Below are positions 25,295 to 34,375 of a stretch of 64,000 nt of DNA, in pieces; position 1 is the stretch's first letter; every line of letters begins with the position of its first letter. The notes under the pieces were generated by a model, which had not been told where the DNA came from, did no database searches, and worked only from the letters and a program-made list of their open reading frames with translations. The stretch spans positions 1 through 64,000 of the forward strand of contig JACKKY010000005.1 of NCBI GenBank assembly GCA_024236175.1, written 5' to 3'. The stretch is from Novosphingobium sp. GTDB taxonomy: Bacteria > Pseudomonadota > Alphaproteobacteria > Sphingomonadales > Sphingomonadaceae. The position numbers were made by a program, and so were the translations under genes.

Positions 25295-26178
25295 GGCGTC
25301 ACTCCCTTGTCGATCAGTTCGATCACGGCTGGGAAATAGCGTCCGCCAAGGCCGTTATCCACTGCTGCCTGGTAGTATTTCCGGGCCAGTTCAGTGACTT
25401 GTGGGTCGACATTCATGCTCTTGGCAAGCTCGATCGAATAGCCGATGTCCTTGAGCACATATTCGGGCGGGAAGCTCTTCTCGGGGAAATCGCGCGGCAC
25501 CATCGCCTTCATCCCGTGGTTGCGCAGGATGAAGCTGTCGCCTGATCCCTTCGAGACCGCCTCAAGCAGGGTAGCGGGCTCCACGCCCGCGCGCTCGCCG
25601 GTGACCATCATCTCGGCCAGGATCAGGACGTGCACGAAGTTCAGCGTGTTGTTGATCAGCTTGACCACCTGTCCGCAGCCGACTTCGCCGCAGTGGGTGA
25701 CATCGCTGCCCATGTAGGACAGCAGCGGTCCGATCCGCGCGAACAGCGCCTCGCCGGCGCCGACCATGATCGAAAGCGTTCCGTCGATTGCCGCCTGCCG
25801 CGTGCGGGCGACCGGGGCATCGGCGAACAGCATGTCCTTTTCGGCCAGCATGGCCGCGACCGAGCGGGCTTCTGCGACGCTGGTGGTGGACAGGTCGACG
25901 ACGACCGTGCCGGGCTTCGCATTGGCCGCGATCTCTTCGCAGACAGCCGCAACCTGCTTCCCGCCCGGCAGCGAGAGGAAGATGATCCCGGCATTGGCGG
26001 CGAGCTGCGCGACGGATTCGGCCTTGTTCGCTCCGGCGCCCACCTGCTCTTGCAGCGCGCCGGCGTCGAGGTCGAATGCCCAGACCGGGGCAGGGTGCTT
26101 CTTCACGACATTTCCGCACATGCCGCTGCCCATCACGCCGAGGCCGATGAAGCCCAGGGTCGTTTCCGTCTCACTCAT
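25291..26178 (-). CDS. NAD(P)-dependent beta-hydroxyacid (3-hydroxyisobutyrate-type) dehydrogenase
   Basis: A 295-residue enzyme with GFIGLGVMGSGM (Rossmann motif), FADAPVARTRQAA (substrate loop; the usual SGG is replaced by ART) and catalytic-lysine segment GCGQVVKLINN. The ATG at 26178 was chosen over upstream in-frame codons because GAGAGGCGCGAAACAATC precedes it. It is coupled to the SMP-30 gene downstream. Diverged from the paralogue at 17105; the altered substrate loop suggests a different acid. Confidence 0.85.
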   Translation of the reverse strand: MSETETTLGFIGLGVMGSGMCGNVVKKHPAPVWAFDLDAGALQEQVGAGANKAESVAQLAANAGIIFLSLPGGKQVAAVCEEIAANAKPGTVVVDLSTTSVAEARSVAAMLAEKDMLFADAPVARTRQAAIDGTLSIMVGAGEALFARIGPLLSYMGSDVTHCGEVGCGQVVKLINNTLNFVHVLILAEMMVTGERAGVEPATLLEAVSKGSGDSFILRNHGMKAMVPRDFPEKSFPPEYVLKDIGYSIELAKSMNVDPQVTELARKYYQAAVDNGLGGRYFPAVIELIDKGVTP

Positions 26179-26209
26179 GATTGTTTCGCGCCTCTCCAGA
26201 ATAAGCGTA

Positions 26210-27406
26210 TCAGTAGATGACTTCGGCGTCCTCCAGCTCCCGCCGCCGGGCATCGGTCAGCCCGAGCAGTTCGCCGTAGACGTAGTCCTCATGCTCGCCG
26301 AGCTTCGGCGTGCCGCGGTGGATGCCGATTTCCTCGCCCTTGGACAGCCGCATCGGCACGCCGACGGCGGCGCGTATCGTGCCGTCCGGCTCTGCGACGT
26401 CGACGATCGCCTTGCGGGCGTGAAGATGCGGGTCCGCCGCGATTTCCGGCGTGGTCCAGGATGCATGGGCGGCGACGCCAGCCTGCTGGAGCCGCTCGCT
26501 CGCCTCGTTGGCGTCCTGCGTCGCCGTCCATTCGGATACGATCCGGTCGAGTTCGGCGGCATTTGCCAGGCGCGATGCGACGCCGGAAAAGCGCGCGTCG
26601 GCAATCAGCGTCTCGCCGCCGATCAGGCCCGCCAGCGCCCGCCATTCCTCGTCGCTGCGCACGGCGATCGAGATCCAGCGATCCTCGCCTTTCGCGGGAT
26701 AGACACCATGCGGCGCCATGCCGGGATGGGAATTGCCGATGCGCTTCGGCTCGCCGCCGGCGGCCGCCAGCAACAGCGCTTCGCCGACCAGTGAGGCGGC
26801 GACTTCGCGTGCGGCGACGTCGACATGGGTGCCTTGCCCGGTGGCGCGGCGGTGATGCAGCGCTGCCATTACCGCGCTCGCGGCATTCATGCCGACCGTA
26901 TGGTCCATGACGTGGCGGATCTCGACCGGCGGACCGTCCTCGTATCCGGTCAGTTCGCCAAGTCCGCCCCAAGCGCCGAACAGCGGGGCGTATCCGGCGA
27001 AATGCGAATCCGGGCCGCTCTGGCCCGAGGATGAGACCGACAGCATGACGATGTTGTCCTTGACCTGCTTCAACGCCTCGTAGCCCAGGCCGAGCCGGCC
27101 CATCACGCCGGGGCGGAAGCTTTCGGCGGCGATGTCGGAAATGCCGACGATCTGCTTCGCCAGCTCCGCGCCCTCGGGCTTCTTGAGGTTGATGCGGACC
27201 GAGAGCTTGGTCGAGGCGACCTGGTCGAAAGTCGCCGGGCCCATGCGCCCGTAAACGGGATGCGGTTTGCGGAACGCGTCGGGCCGCATCGCGCTCTCGA
27301 TCTTCACGACTTCGGCGCCGAGCTGGGACAACAGGTGCGTGCAGAACGGCCCGGCGTTGTGGACGGTGAAATCGGCGATGCGGATTCCGGAAAGCGGTTT
27401 GACCAT
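26210..27406 (-). CDS. Family III CoA-transferase (CaiB/BaiF type)
   Basis: A 398-residue CoA-transferase beginning LSGIRIADF with the AEVVKIE strand at residues 31-37, and a VDVAARE segment where the nucleophilic aspartate is expected; here it is E201. The end is separated by two bases from the next CoA-transferase gene upstream, so the two may form a heteromer or act in sequence. Start ATG 27406. The family moves CoA between acyl groups without free intermediates. One of three in this region. Confidence 0.87.
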   Translation of the reverse strand: MVKPLSGIRIADFTVHNAGPFCTHLLSQLGAEVVKIESAMRPDAFRKPHPVYGRMGPATFDQVASTKLSVRINLKKPEGAELAKQIVGISDIAAESFRPGVMGRLGLGYEALKQVKDNIVMLSVSSSGQSGPDSHFAGYAPLFGAWGGLGELTGYEDGPPVEIRHVMDHTVGMNAASAVMAALHHRRATGQGTHVDVAAREVAASLVGEALLLAAAGGEPKRIGNSHPGMAPHGVYPAKGEDRWISIAVRSDEEWRALAGLIGGETLIADARFSGVASRLANAAELDRIVSEWTATQDANEASERLQQAGVAAHASWTTPEIAADPHLHARKAIVDVAEPDGTIRAAVGVPMRLSKGEEIGIHRGTPKLGEHEDYVYGELLGLTDARRRELEDAEVIY

Positions 27407-27408
27407 GT

Positions 27409-28560
27409 TCAAGCCTCCGCCTTTTCCGCAGCGGCACGGCCGTGCTCGCCGAGCGCCGGCGGGCCGCCGTGCAGGGCGAGCGCCTCGCCGCCGAAATGGA
27501 AGGGCGAGACGAGCATGTCGAGCATGCCCGCGCCTTCGACTTCGACCGGCTGGAACAGCCCGCGATGGCGCTCCTGCGGATCGCGCAGGATTTCCGCCGG
27601 CGTCTTGTAGCGGGCGAGGGGGACGTTGAGCTTCTGCCCCGCCTCGACGATGTCGTCGACATTGCGGGTGCTGGCCCATTCGCGGATGTGGCGATTGAGT
27701 TCGGGGCCGCGGCGGCTGCGTTCCAGCGAATCCTCCAGTGCCGGGTCGAGCGCCCATTCGGGCTCGCCCAGCAGCTTCACGAGGCCTTCCCACTGGCGCT
27801 GCTCGAGCGTGAGCATCTCGAGATAGCCGTCGGCGCAGGGGATGACGCCGCCGTAACGGAAGCTGCGCTCGACACGGTGTTCTATCGAACCGTCGCCGAG
27901 GCGCTGGATGGCGAAGGCGCCGACCGCGAGGCCGGCATCCTGGCTGGCGATGTCGACGAACTGGCCGCCGACCTCGTCGCGCACCCAGAGTGCGGAAAGA
28001 GCGCCGAGCGCTGCGGCGATACCGCCCTGCATCTCACCGAAGTGGCCGTAGATCTTGAGCGGGGCACGGTCGGGAAACATCTCCACCGCAAGCCCGTTGG
28101 GCAGCAGATTGCCCTCGCCGGACGAGTGCTGGACGTTGATGTCTTCCGCCTTCCAGTCCGCCTTCGGGCCGAATGCCCCGAAAGGCAGGACCGAAACGTG
28201 GACGAGATCCGGGTGCCGGCGGGCGATCGCGGCTTCGTCGAGCCCGAGCGCTTCGCGCCGGCCAACCGGCGTGTCGTCGATGAAGATGTCCGCCTCGCTG
28301 AGCAACGCGCCCAGCGCCGTCCGCCCGTCCTCGCCGTCGAGATCGCAGACGCGGCTGCGCGCTCCGGCGGCGAGATAGGCGAACAGGGCGCTCACGCCGT
28401 CCGGCAGGAACGGCGGTTCGCGGCGCAGCGGCGTGCCCTGCGGCGGCTCGGCGAGGGAGACGTCGGCCCCCATCGTCCCGAGCAGCCGCGCGGCATAGGC
28501 AGCCGCCACGCCGGAAGCGCGGGCGACCACCTTCAGGCCGTTCAGCGGAGAGTCGGACAC
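27409..28560 (-). CDS. Family III CoA-transferase (CaiB/BaiF type)
   Basis: A 383-residue family III protein (LNGLKVV start, GADVSLAEP strand). The nucleophile aspartate is retained, D208 in VDIASQDAG, unlike the two neighbouring paralogues. The N-terminal region is degenerate compared with typical members (ARASGVAAAYAARLLGTM rather than the usual GPFAT motif), so it may be the partner subunit of the downstream protein. Two-base gap to that gene implies tight coupling. Confidence 0.85.
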   Translation of the reverse strand: MSDSPLNGLKVVARASGVAAAYAARLLGTMGADVSLAEPPQGTPLRREPPFLPDGVSALFAYLAAGARSRVCDLDGEDGRTALGALLSEADIFIDDTPVGRREALGLDEAAIARRHPDLVHVSVLPFGAFGPKADWKAEDINVQHSSGEGNLLPNGLAVEMFPDRAPLKIYGHFGEMQGGIAAALGALSALWVRDEVGGQFVDIASQDAGLAVGAFAIQRLGDGSIEHRVERSFRYGGVIPCADGYLEMLTLEQRQWEGLVKLLGEPEWALDPALEDSLERSRRGPELNRHIREWASTRNVDDIVEAGQKLNVPLARYKTPAEILRDPQERHRGLFQPVEVEGAGMLDMLVSPFHFGGEALALHGGPPALGEHGRAAAEKAEA

Positions 28561-28579
28561 CTTGTCGCCCTCCCGACCG

Positions 28580-29788
28580 TCAGCGGACGATCGGCAGTTC
28601 GAGGTCGCAGTCGCGGCCGTCGAAGAACACCCGGTGTTCCGGGTTCAGCGAGGGAAGCAGCACGGTGGCGAGGCCCGGCGTGGTCAGTTCGCCGCGCTGG
28701 TTCTCACCCCTGATCTCTATGTCGACGAGGGCGTAGCCGTCCTTGACATACTTGCGGGTGACCTTGCCGCGCGCCCAGGTGCAGTCGCCCATGATGTTGA
28801 AGCCGCGCATCTGGGTGCGGACGCGCTTGAGGAACGCGGCGTCGCCCATCCAGTTGGTGACAAGGCTGGCCATCCACGAGGAACGCTGCGGGCCGTAGTC
28901 GTAAACGCCGGGAACGCCGACTTCCTTGGCGGTCGATTCGCGGTGGTGGCCGATACCGGTGTATTCGATGCCGCCACCGGCTTCCGGGTTGCGGAAGAAG
29001 TGGCCGGGGTGCTTCACCGCGTTCTTGAAGATCACGCCATGGGTGTGGCCACGTCCGGAACCGACGAGGAAGCCCATGGTGTCCATCAGGCTGAGCGGAC
29101 CGCGAACGATTTCGGGCAGCTCTTCGCCTTCCTGAACTTCGTCCCAGTAGCGAACGTTGTTGCCGCGCATGTTCGCTTCCTCGTTGAGGATCGCATTGTC
29201 GATCTTCTCGAAATCCTCGGCCGAATACTCGTGCGTCTTGATTTCCGAATACTTGCCGGCGTCGCGGGCAGCCTTGCGCTCGTGACGCGTGCAGGTGCCG
29301 AGAACGCGGGCGACGAGATCGCCGTTCTGGTTGGCGAAGCTTGCCTCGACATACTGGATCACCAGCGTGCCGGAGAACTTCGATTCCTTGACGTCGATAC
29401 CGACGACCCGCTCGATCGCGGTGATCCGGTCACCCGGCCGGATGTGGCGGAACATTTCCCAGTCGTTGCCGGCGTAGAAGCCGTGCACGCCCGGCAGGCC
29501 CCAGCGGGTGCGGCCGATCCAGCCGAACGCCATCGGGAAATTCGGGTGGGCGACGATCGAGCCGTAGCGCGAGAGGCGGCCATGCTCCTCGTCGCGGTAA
29601 AGCGGGTTGAGGTCGCCGATGCCGTTGCACCAGTTGCGCATCGTGTCGGCGGTCGCGTCCTGCAGATAGGGTCCTTCCGGACGCAGCTGCATGCCGATCA
29701 TGTTTTCGGCGGCCTTGATGGCCTCCGGGGTGATCTTGCCTTCTGCCGGTGCTGCGCCGACGTCCTTTTCGGGTGCTTCAGTTGCCAT
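28580..29788 (-). CDS. Double-hotdog MaoC/FAS1-like acyl-CoA dehydratase
   Basis: A 402-residue protein with two hotdog domains. The N-terminal one has GIGDLNPLYRDEEHGR and SIVAHPNFPM, the FAS1/MaoC hydratase signature; the second (after about residue 215) has a GRGHTHGVIFKN segment. Members add or remove water across an enoyl-CoA double bond. ATG 29788 is preceded by AAGGAGCAAGACAA. It is cotranscribed with the CoA-transferases downstream and a cysteine-hydrolase-fold gene upstream. Confidence 0.82.
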   Translation of the reverse strand: MATEAPEKDVGAAPAEGKITPEAIKAAENMIGMQLRPEGPYLQDATADTMRNWCNGIGDLNPLYRDEEHGRLSRYGSIVAHPNFPMAFGWIGRTRWGLPGVHGFYAGNDWEMFRHIRPGDRITAIERVVGIDVKESKFSGTLVIQYVEASFANQNGDLVARVLGTCTRHERKAARDAGKYSEIKTHEYSAEDFEKIDNAILNEEANMRGNNVRYWDEVQEGEELPEIVRGPLSLMDTMGFLVGSGRGHTHGVIFKNAVKHPGHFFRNPEAGGGIEYTGIGHHRESTAKEVGVPGVYDYGPQRSSWMASLVTNWMGDAAFLKRVRTQMRGFNIMGDCTWARGKVTRKYVKDGYALVDIEIRGENQRGELTTPGLATVLLPSLNPEHRVFFDGRDCDLELPIVR

Positions 29789-29817
29789 TTGTCTTGCTCC
29801 TTGGTGTTTCGTGAAAT

Positions 29818-30399
29818 TCAGCTTGAGAAATCGAATTCGTCGGTGGTCGTGATCGTCCCGTAACGGCCGAGGCAGGCGATCGCGTGCATGTGTTCGTCGG
29901 CGGTGACGCCGGCGCAGCAATCTTCCAGGATCACGACTTCGTAGTCGCGGTCATGCGCCTCGCGCGCGCCGGAATGGACGACGCCGTTGGTGGATACGCC
30001 GCACATGACGATGCGCTCGATACCGTTGGCCCGAAGGATCGCTTCGAGCGAAGTCGCGTAGAACGGGCTGACGCGGTGCTTGACGATGTCGAAGTCCTGC
30101 GGCTCGGGCGCCACCGCGGGGTGGACTTCGGTGCCCTTGGTGCCGAGCTGGAAAATGCCGTTCTTCCGCGCGCCCGAAAAGATCGGCGAATTGGCCGGGG
30201 CCTCGCGATAGTCGGGCGAGAAGCCGACCCGCACATAGCCGACCTGCACACCGGCGGCGCGCGCCTTGGCGATGGCCCTGGCGGTGTTCTCCAGCGTGCC
30301 GCGCTCCTTCACCTGCACGCCGTAGGTCTGCGCGTTGAAGCCGTCCTCGGCGACAAGATCGTTCATCATGTCCATCACGAGGAATAGCGTTTTCGTCAT
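29818..30399 (-). CDS. Isochorismatase-fold hydrolase lacking the usual catalytic cysteine
   Basis: A 193-residue member of the isochorismatase-like superfamily. The conserved aspartate D10 (LVMDMMND) and lysine K107 (VKHRVSPFYAT) are present. At the nucleophile position the sequence reads GVSTNGVVHSG, so the usual T-x-x-C-V cysteine is replaced by V140. This subgroup is widespread; such members may hydrolyse by an EntB-like mechanism or use another activity. Start overlaps the GntR stop (ATGA), so it is coupled to its likely regulator. Confidence 0.82.
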   Translation of the reverse strand: MTKTLFLVMDMMNDLVAEDGFNAQTYGVQVKERGTLENTARAIAKARAAGVQVGYVRVGFSPDYREAPANSPIFSGARKNGIFQLGTKGTEVHPAVAPEPQDFDIVKHRVSPFYATSLEAILRANGIERIVMCGVSTNGVVHSGAREAHDRDYEVVILEDCCAGVTADEHMHAIACLGRYGTITTTDEFDFSS

Positions 30400-31079
30400 G
30401 CGTCTGACCTTTCGGATTCTGCCTGGGGAGGGGTGGTTTCAGCCTGCAGGGAATCGCGCAGTTCCTGCCAGCCCGCCTCGATATGCTGGCGGGTGGCGAG
30501 CATGGCCGCGGCGGCGTCGCCGGCGATGATGGCGCCGAGCATGTCGTCATGCTCCTCGGCGGCGCGCGTAACCCGGCCCTTGAGCCGGTTGATGAGGTCG
30601 AAGGGATAGCGCGCCCACAGGATCTGCACGAAATGCAGCGTCTGCGGCATTGCGGCGATTTCGAACATGCGGTGGTGGAACCGGTAGTTGGCGGCGCGGG
30701 CCGCTTCGTTGTCGCCGGCATCGAAAGCGCGGGCGAATTCGGCGGCGAGCACTTTCAGCTCGGCGATGTCCTCGCTGGTGGCTTTCTCCACGGCGCAGCG
30801 GACCAGCTTGGTCTCGAGCAGGATGCGCAGCTCCAGCACTTCGCGCGATGCCTCGATATCGAAGGGCGCGACGGTCGCGCCGCGATAGTTGTCGGCGGTG
30901 ACATAGCCTTCCGCCTCCAGCAGCTTGAGCGCCTCGCGCACCGGTGTGATGCTGGTCTGGAGCAGGTCGGCGATCTCCTGCTGCTTGAGCCGTTCGCCGC
31001 GCGCATAGCGGCCGGAGATGATCCCCTCGCGCAGGAAATCAGCTACCGTTTCCTCCTTGGGACGGAATGCGCGCGCCAT
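30396..31079 (-). CDS. GntR-family transcriptional regulator with FCD domain
   Basis: A 227-residue regulator with a winged helix (QQEIADLLQTSITPVREALK, residues 38-57, then LLEAEGYV) and an FCD effector domain (RLKG, N-x-x-FH-x-x pattern in ANYRFHHRMF). It sits inside the catabolic operon between the AKR and isochorismatase-fold genes, overlapping the latter. It is the best local candidate to bind the twin ATAATGCATTAT palindromes at 33387 and 33472. Effector probably an intermediate acid. Confidence 0.87.
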   Translation of the reverse strand: MARAFRPKEETVADFLREGIISGRYARGERLKQQEIADLLQTSITPVREALKLLEAEGYVTADNYRGATVAPFDIEASREVLELRILLETKLVRCAVEKATSEDIAELKVLAAEFARAFDAGDNEAARAANYRFHHRMFEIAAMPQTLHFVQILWARYPFDLINRLKGRVTRAAEEHDDMLGAIIAGDAAAAMLATRQHIEAGWQELRDSLQAETTPPQAESERSDA

Positions 31080-31084
31080 GCCCC

Positions 31085-32134
31085 TTATCCCTCCGCCGGA
31101 CGCGGCTGGTTGGGCAGGTCCGGATTGCGTCCGGACGTGAAGCCGCGATGCATGTCGTAGGGATAGATCGGCTCCACCGCGCTGACCTCGTCGAGCCGGG
31201 CCATTTCCTCGTCGCTGAGCGACCAGGTCGCGGCTGCCAGGTTGTCCTCCAGCTGCTCGGTCTTGCGGGCGCCGATGATGATCGAGCCAACGCCCGGCTT
31301 GCGCGCGAGCCAGTTGAGCGCGACCTGGGCGGGCGTGGCGCCGGTCCTGCCGGCGGCGATCTCGTCGATCGTGTCCATGATCCTGTGGGTGCGCTCGTTG
31401 TCGCGCGCGTCCAGCCCGCAGTAGGCGCCGAGCCGGGTGCCCTCGGCGTTGGCGTTCCCGCGGAACTTTCCGGAAAGATAGCCCGAGGCGAGGGGGCTCC
31501 AGATCAGCGCGCCGACGCCTTCGTGGACGCCCAGCGGCATCAGCTCGTTCTCCGCCACGCGGTCGAGCAGCGAATAGCGGATCTGCTGGCTGACGTAGCG
31601 GTTGAGGCCCAGCCGGTCCGACGTCGCCAGAGCGCGCATCTTCGCCCAGCCGGAATGGTTGGACGATCCGATGTAGCGCACCTTGCCGGCGCGGATCAGG
31701 TCGTCGAGCGCGCGCAGCGTCTCCTCGACCGGTACGAGCAGGTCCTGGTTATGGATCTGGTACAGGTCGATGTAGTCGGTCTTGAGACGGCGCAGGCTGG
31801 CTTCGCAGGCTTCGATAATGTGCTTGCGGCTGCCGCCCCGGTCCATCACGCCGGGGCCCATCTGCCCAAGGAACTTGGTGGCGATGACCACCTGCTGGCG
31901 ACGCGGTGCGACGATTTCGCCGAGCAGTTCCTCGGACTGGCCGTTGCAATACATGTCGGCGGTGTCGAACAGGTTCACGCCTGCCTCGATGCACATGTCG
32001 ATCTGGCGCCGGGCCTCGTCGCCGCGCGTGTCGCCGACGACCGCGAACTGGCCCGAACCGTCGCCGAACGTCATCGCGCCGAAGCTGAACACCGAGACTT
32101 CGAGGCCGCTACGGCCAAGCAGGCGGTATTCCAT
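31085..32134 (-). CDS. Aldo/keto reductase
   Basis: A 349-residue AKR with the catalytic set in FDTADMYCNGQSEELLGE (Asp, Tyr), VIATKFLG (Lys) and YIDLYQIHNQD (His). NADPH-dependent carbonyl reduction is the family activity. ATG 32134 lies five bases after the stop of the upstream CoA-transferase gene, with AAGGGG at good spacing; a GTG at 32143 overlapping that stop is the alternative. Confidence 0.88.
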   Translation of the reverse strand: MEYRLLGRSGLEVSVFSFGAMTFGDGSGQFAVVGDTRGDEARRQIDMCIEAGVNLFDTADMYCNGQSEELLGEIVAPRRQQVVIATKFLGQMGPGVMDRGGSRKHIIEACEASLRRLKTDYIDLYQIHNQDLLVPVEETLRALDDLIRAGKVRYIGSSNHSGWAKMRALATSDRLGLNRYVSQQIRYSLLDRVAENELMPLGVHEGVGALIWSPLASGYLSGKFRGNANAEGTRLGAYCGLDARDNERTHRIMDTIDEIAAGRTGATPAQVALNWLARKPGVGSIIIGARKTEQLEDNLAAATWSLSDEEMARLDEVSAVEPIYPYDMHRGFTSGRNPDLPNQPRPAEG

Positions 32135-32139
32135 CGTCC

Positions 32140-33366
32140 TCACCCCTTCTGCCGGACCGGGGCCCAGGCGAAATCCTCGGGCCCGCCCTGCTTGACCGCG
32201 CCCTGCGCGATCAGGGCGTCGCGCTGCTGCTCGTCGTAGCCCAGCTCGGCCAGCAGTTCGACGGTGTGCTCGCCGATTTCGGGGGGCGGCAGGTTGGGCC
32301 GCACCTGCTGCTGGCCCGGAAACTCGGGCACTTCGAATTGCAGGCCGCGAAAGTCGAATTCGCGCAGCTTGCCGGGCTGGTGGGCCTGCGGGGCATCGAG
32401 CACGCGCTCGAGCGGCAGGACTTCGTTGAAGCCGAGACCGGCATCCCTGAGCCGCGCGGCCGCTTCGTCATAGGTGAACTTGCCGACTCCGGCGCGCACC
32501 GCGGCTTCCACGTCGTCGCGCAGCTTCTTGCGCTGGCGCAGGGTCGCCATCTCCTCGTTGTCGCTTTCCGGCATGTCGAGCGAGGCCGTCAGCTTGCGCC
32601 AGTGCGCGTCGGACATCACCAGCAGGTAGATCCAGCGGCCGTCGCTCGTCTCGTATGCGCCGTAGCCCGGCATGGCGAATTCGCCGCCGGCTTCCTTTTC
32701 CGGCCGTCCCAGCAGCTGGGTCTTGAGCTGCACGCCGGCGAGGTCGCGCGCGGCAAGGTGCAGGCCGGTCTCGTACAGGCCGATCTCGATCCGGCGGTCC
32801 TCTTCCGTCGGCGCAGGATCGAGCATCGTCGCCAGCACGCGAATGACGGCGAAGGTTCCCGCGAACTGGTCGTGATAGGAGGGGCCCAAGCGGCTAGGGC
32901 GATCACCGATGCGATGGTCGAACATCACTCCGGTCGCCGCTTCCGCGACCGGGTTGGTCGCCAGGTCGTCGGCCTGCGGGCCGTGTGCGTAGCCCTTGAT
33001 GTGGCAGTGAATGATCGCGGGATTGACCGCGTTGCAGTCCTCGAAGGTGAGGCCGAGCTTGCGCGAGGCGGACGGCGAAAGGTTGTGGATCACAACGTCG
33101 GCACTCGCGACCAGCTTGCGGAAGACCTCCTTGCCTTCATCGGTCGTCAGGTCGAGGCAGATGGCCTTCTTCGAGTGGGAATAGGCGATGATCGTTCCCG
33201 AAGGGCCGCCGCGCACCAGCGAGCGCGTGGTGTCGCCCGCGGGCGGCTCGATCTTGATGACTTCGGCGCCGAGCTGCGACAGGATGTGAGTCGCGAACGG
33301 AGAGGCGACCATGGTGCCAAGCTCGATCACGCGGCGTCCGGAAAGCGGCTGGTGCGTCATGTTCAT
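32140..33366 (-). CDS. Family III CoA-transferase (CaiB/BaiF type), first gene of operon
   Basis: A 408-residue CoA-transferase with LSGRRVIELGTMVASPFATH and AEVIKIEPP at the N-terminus and KKAICLDL at residues 66-73. The expected nucleophile position reads IEIGLYET, with E199 in place of aspartate. It is the first gene of the minus-strand operon. One of the 17-bp repeats lies 19-35 bp upstream of its start, the other 104-120 bp upstream. Substrate unknown; probably activates the free acid of the pathway. Confidence 0.87.
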   Translation of the reverse strand: MNMTHQPLSGRRVIELGTMVASPFATHILSQLGAEVIKIEPPAGDTTRSLVRGGPSGTIIAYSHSKKAICLDLTTDEGKEVFRKLVASADVVIHNLSPSASRKLGLTFEDCNAVNPAIIHCHIKGYAHGPQADDLATNPVAEAATGVMFDHRIGDRPSRLGPSYHDQFAGTFAVIRVLATMLDPAPTEEDRRIEIGLYETGLHLAARDLAGVQLKTQLLGRPEKEAGGEFAMPGYGAYETSDGRWIYLLVMSDAHWRKLTASLDMPESDNEEMATLRQRKKLRDDVEAAVRAGVGKFTYDEAAARLRDAGLGFNEVLPLERVLDAPQAHQPGKLREFDFRGLQFEVPEFPGQQQVRPNLPPPEIGEHTVELLAELGYDEQQRDALIAQGAVKQGGPEDFAWAPVRQKG

Positions 33367-33384
33367 GCCGTGGAGGCGTCCTCT

Positions 33385-33401
33385 AAATAATGCATTATCT
33401 T
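33385..33401. promoter_or_regulatory. Operator copy 1 (17-bp repeat with 12-bp palindrome)
   Basis: AAATAATGCATTATCTT, containing the perfect palindrome ATAATGCATTAT at 33387-33398. An identical 17-mer occurs at 33470-33486. The copy lies 19 bp upstream of the minus-strand CoA-transferase start. Probable binding site of a dimeric regulator. Confidence 0.65.
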
Positions 33402-33469
33402 GAAGGCTTGCCGCGGCCGATAACGTCGTTTAGCGGGTTTGGCTAGTGATTCGTTCGGCCGTGTCGCAA

Positions 33470-33486
33470 AAATAATGCATTATCTT
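33470..33486. promoter_or_regulatory. Operator copy 2 (17-bp repeat with 12-bp palindrome)
   Basis: Second identical copy of AAATAATGCATTATCTT with the palindrome at 33472-33483, placed 34 bp before the plus-strand hydratase start. The copies are exactly 85 bp apart, about eight helical turns, so they lie on the same DNA face. Confidence 0.65.
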
Positions 33487-33520
33487 TGCGGCGCGGCAAA
33501 TAAGGCGCGGGAGCTGTTTG

Positions 33521-34348
33521 ATGAGTGAGGATTTTTCGAGCTGGATCGGCAAGAGCGAAACGGCCAGCGATGTGCTGGAGCCGTCGCGAAGCAACGCCAT
33601 AACCGCGGCCCTGGGCGTGATGACGGACTTCAAGGCGGGCGATCCGCTGCCGCTGCTGCATCACTGGCTTTACTTCTGGAACGTGCAGCCGCCCGAAGGC
33701 CTCGGCAAGGACGGGCATCCCGCCAAGGGCGGCTTCCTGCCCCCGGTTGCTCTGCCCCGCCGGATGTGGGCGGGGGGCAGGCTGCGGTTCGAGAACCCGC
33801 TGCGCTTCGGCGACGAGGTCACCAGGACGTCGACGATCCTCAAGGTGCAGGAAAAGTCGGGCAAGAGCGGCCAGCTCGTGTTCGTGACGGTCGAGCACAA
33901 GCTGGCGGTTTCCGGCGAGACGGCGGTGATCGAGGAGCAGGACCTCGTCTATCGCGAGGCCGCCGCACCCGGTTCTATAACCGGTCCCTCCGGCGAAGGC
34001 CCGCAGCCGCAATCGACCTGGCACCGCACCATCTTCCCGGACGAGGTCCTGCTGTTCCGTTATTCCGCACTCACCATGAACGGCCACCGCATCCACTACG
34101 ACCTGCCCTATGCCAGGGATGAGGAAGCCTATCCGGCGCTGGTCGTCCAGGGGCCGCTGCAGGCGACCTGCCTGGCGGCGATGGCCCAGCGCGAGCTTGG
34201 TCGCCCGCTCAAGACATTCGAGTTTCGCGGCATGTCGCCGGCCTTTGCCGGCACCACCCTGCATGTTTGCGGCGAGCCGAGCGACGAGGGCGTGAGCGTC
34301 TGGACCGAGCAGGGCGGCGCGAAATGCATGACCGCCAGCGCCGGCTGA
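33521..34348 (+). CDS. FAS1-like/HTD2-type acyl-CoA hydratase
   Basis: A 275-residue hotdog protein of the mesaconyl-C4-CoA-hydratase/HTD2 kind. Landmarks are HWLYFWN, GFLPPVALPRRMWAGG, the central ENPLRFGDEV and the C-terminal FRYSALTMNGHRIHYD catalytic segment. ATG 33521 follows GGGAG with seven-base spacing. It is divergent from the CoA-transferase operon across a promoter carrying the two operators, so both are likely coregulated. Confidence 0.87.
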   Translation: MSEDFSSWIGKSETASDVLEPSRSNAITAALGVMTDFKAGDPLPLLHHWLYFWNVQPPEGLGKDGHPAKGGFLPPVALPRRMWAGGRLRFENPLRFGDEVTRTSTILKVQEKSGKSGQLVFVTVEHKLAVSGETAVIEEQDLVYREAAAPGSITGPSGEGPQPQSTWHRTIFPDEVLLFRYSALTMNGHRIHYDLPYARDEEAYPALVVQGPLQATCLAAMAQRELGRPLKTFEFRGMSPAFAGTTLHVCGEPSDEGVSVWTEQGGAKCMTASAG

Positions 34349-34375
34349 CGCCGACAGGCTGATTTCCAGGCCCGT

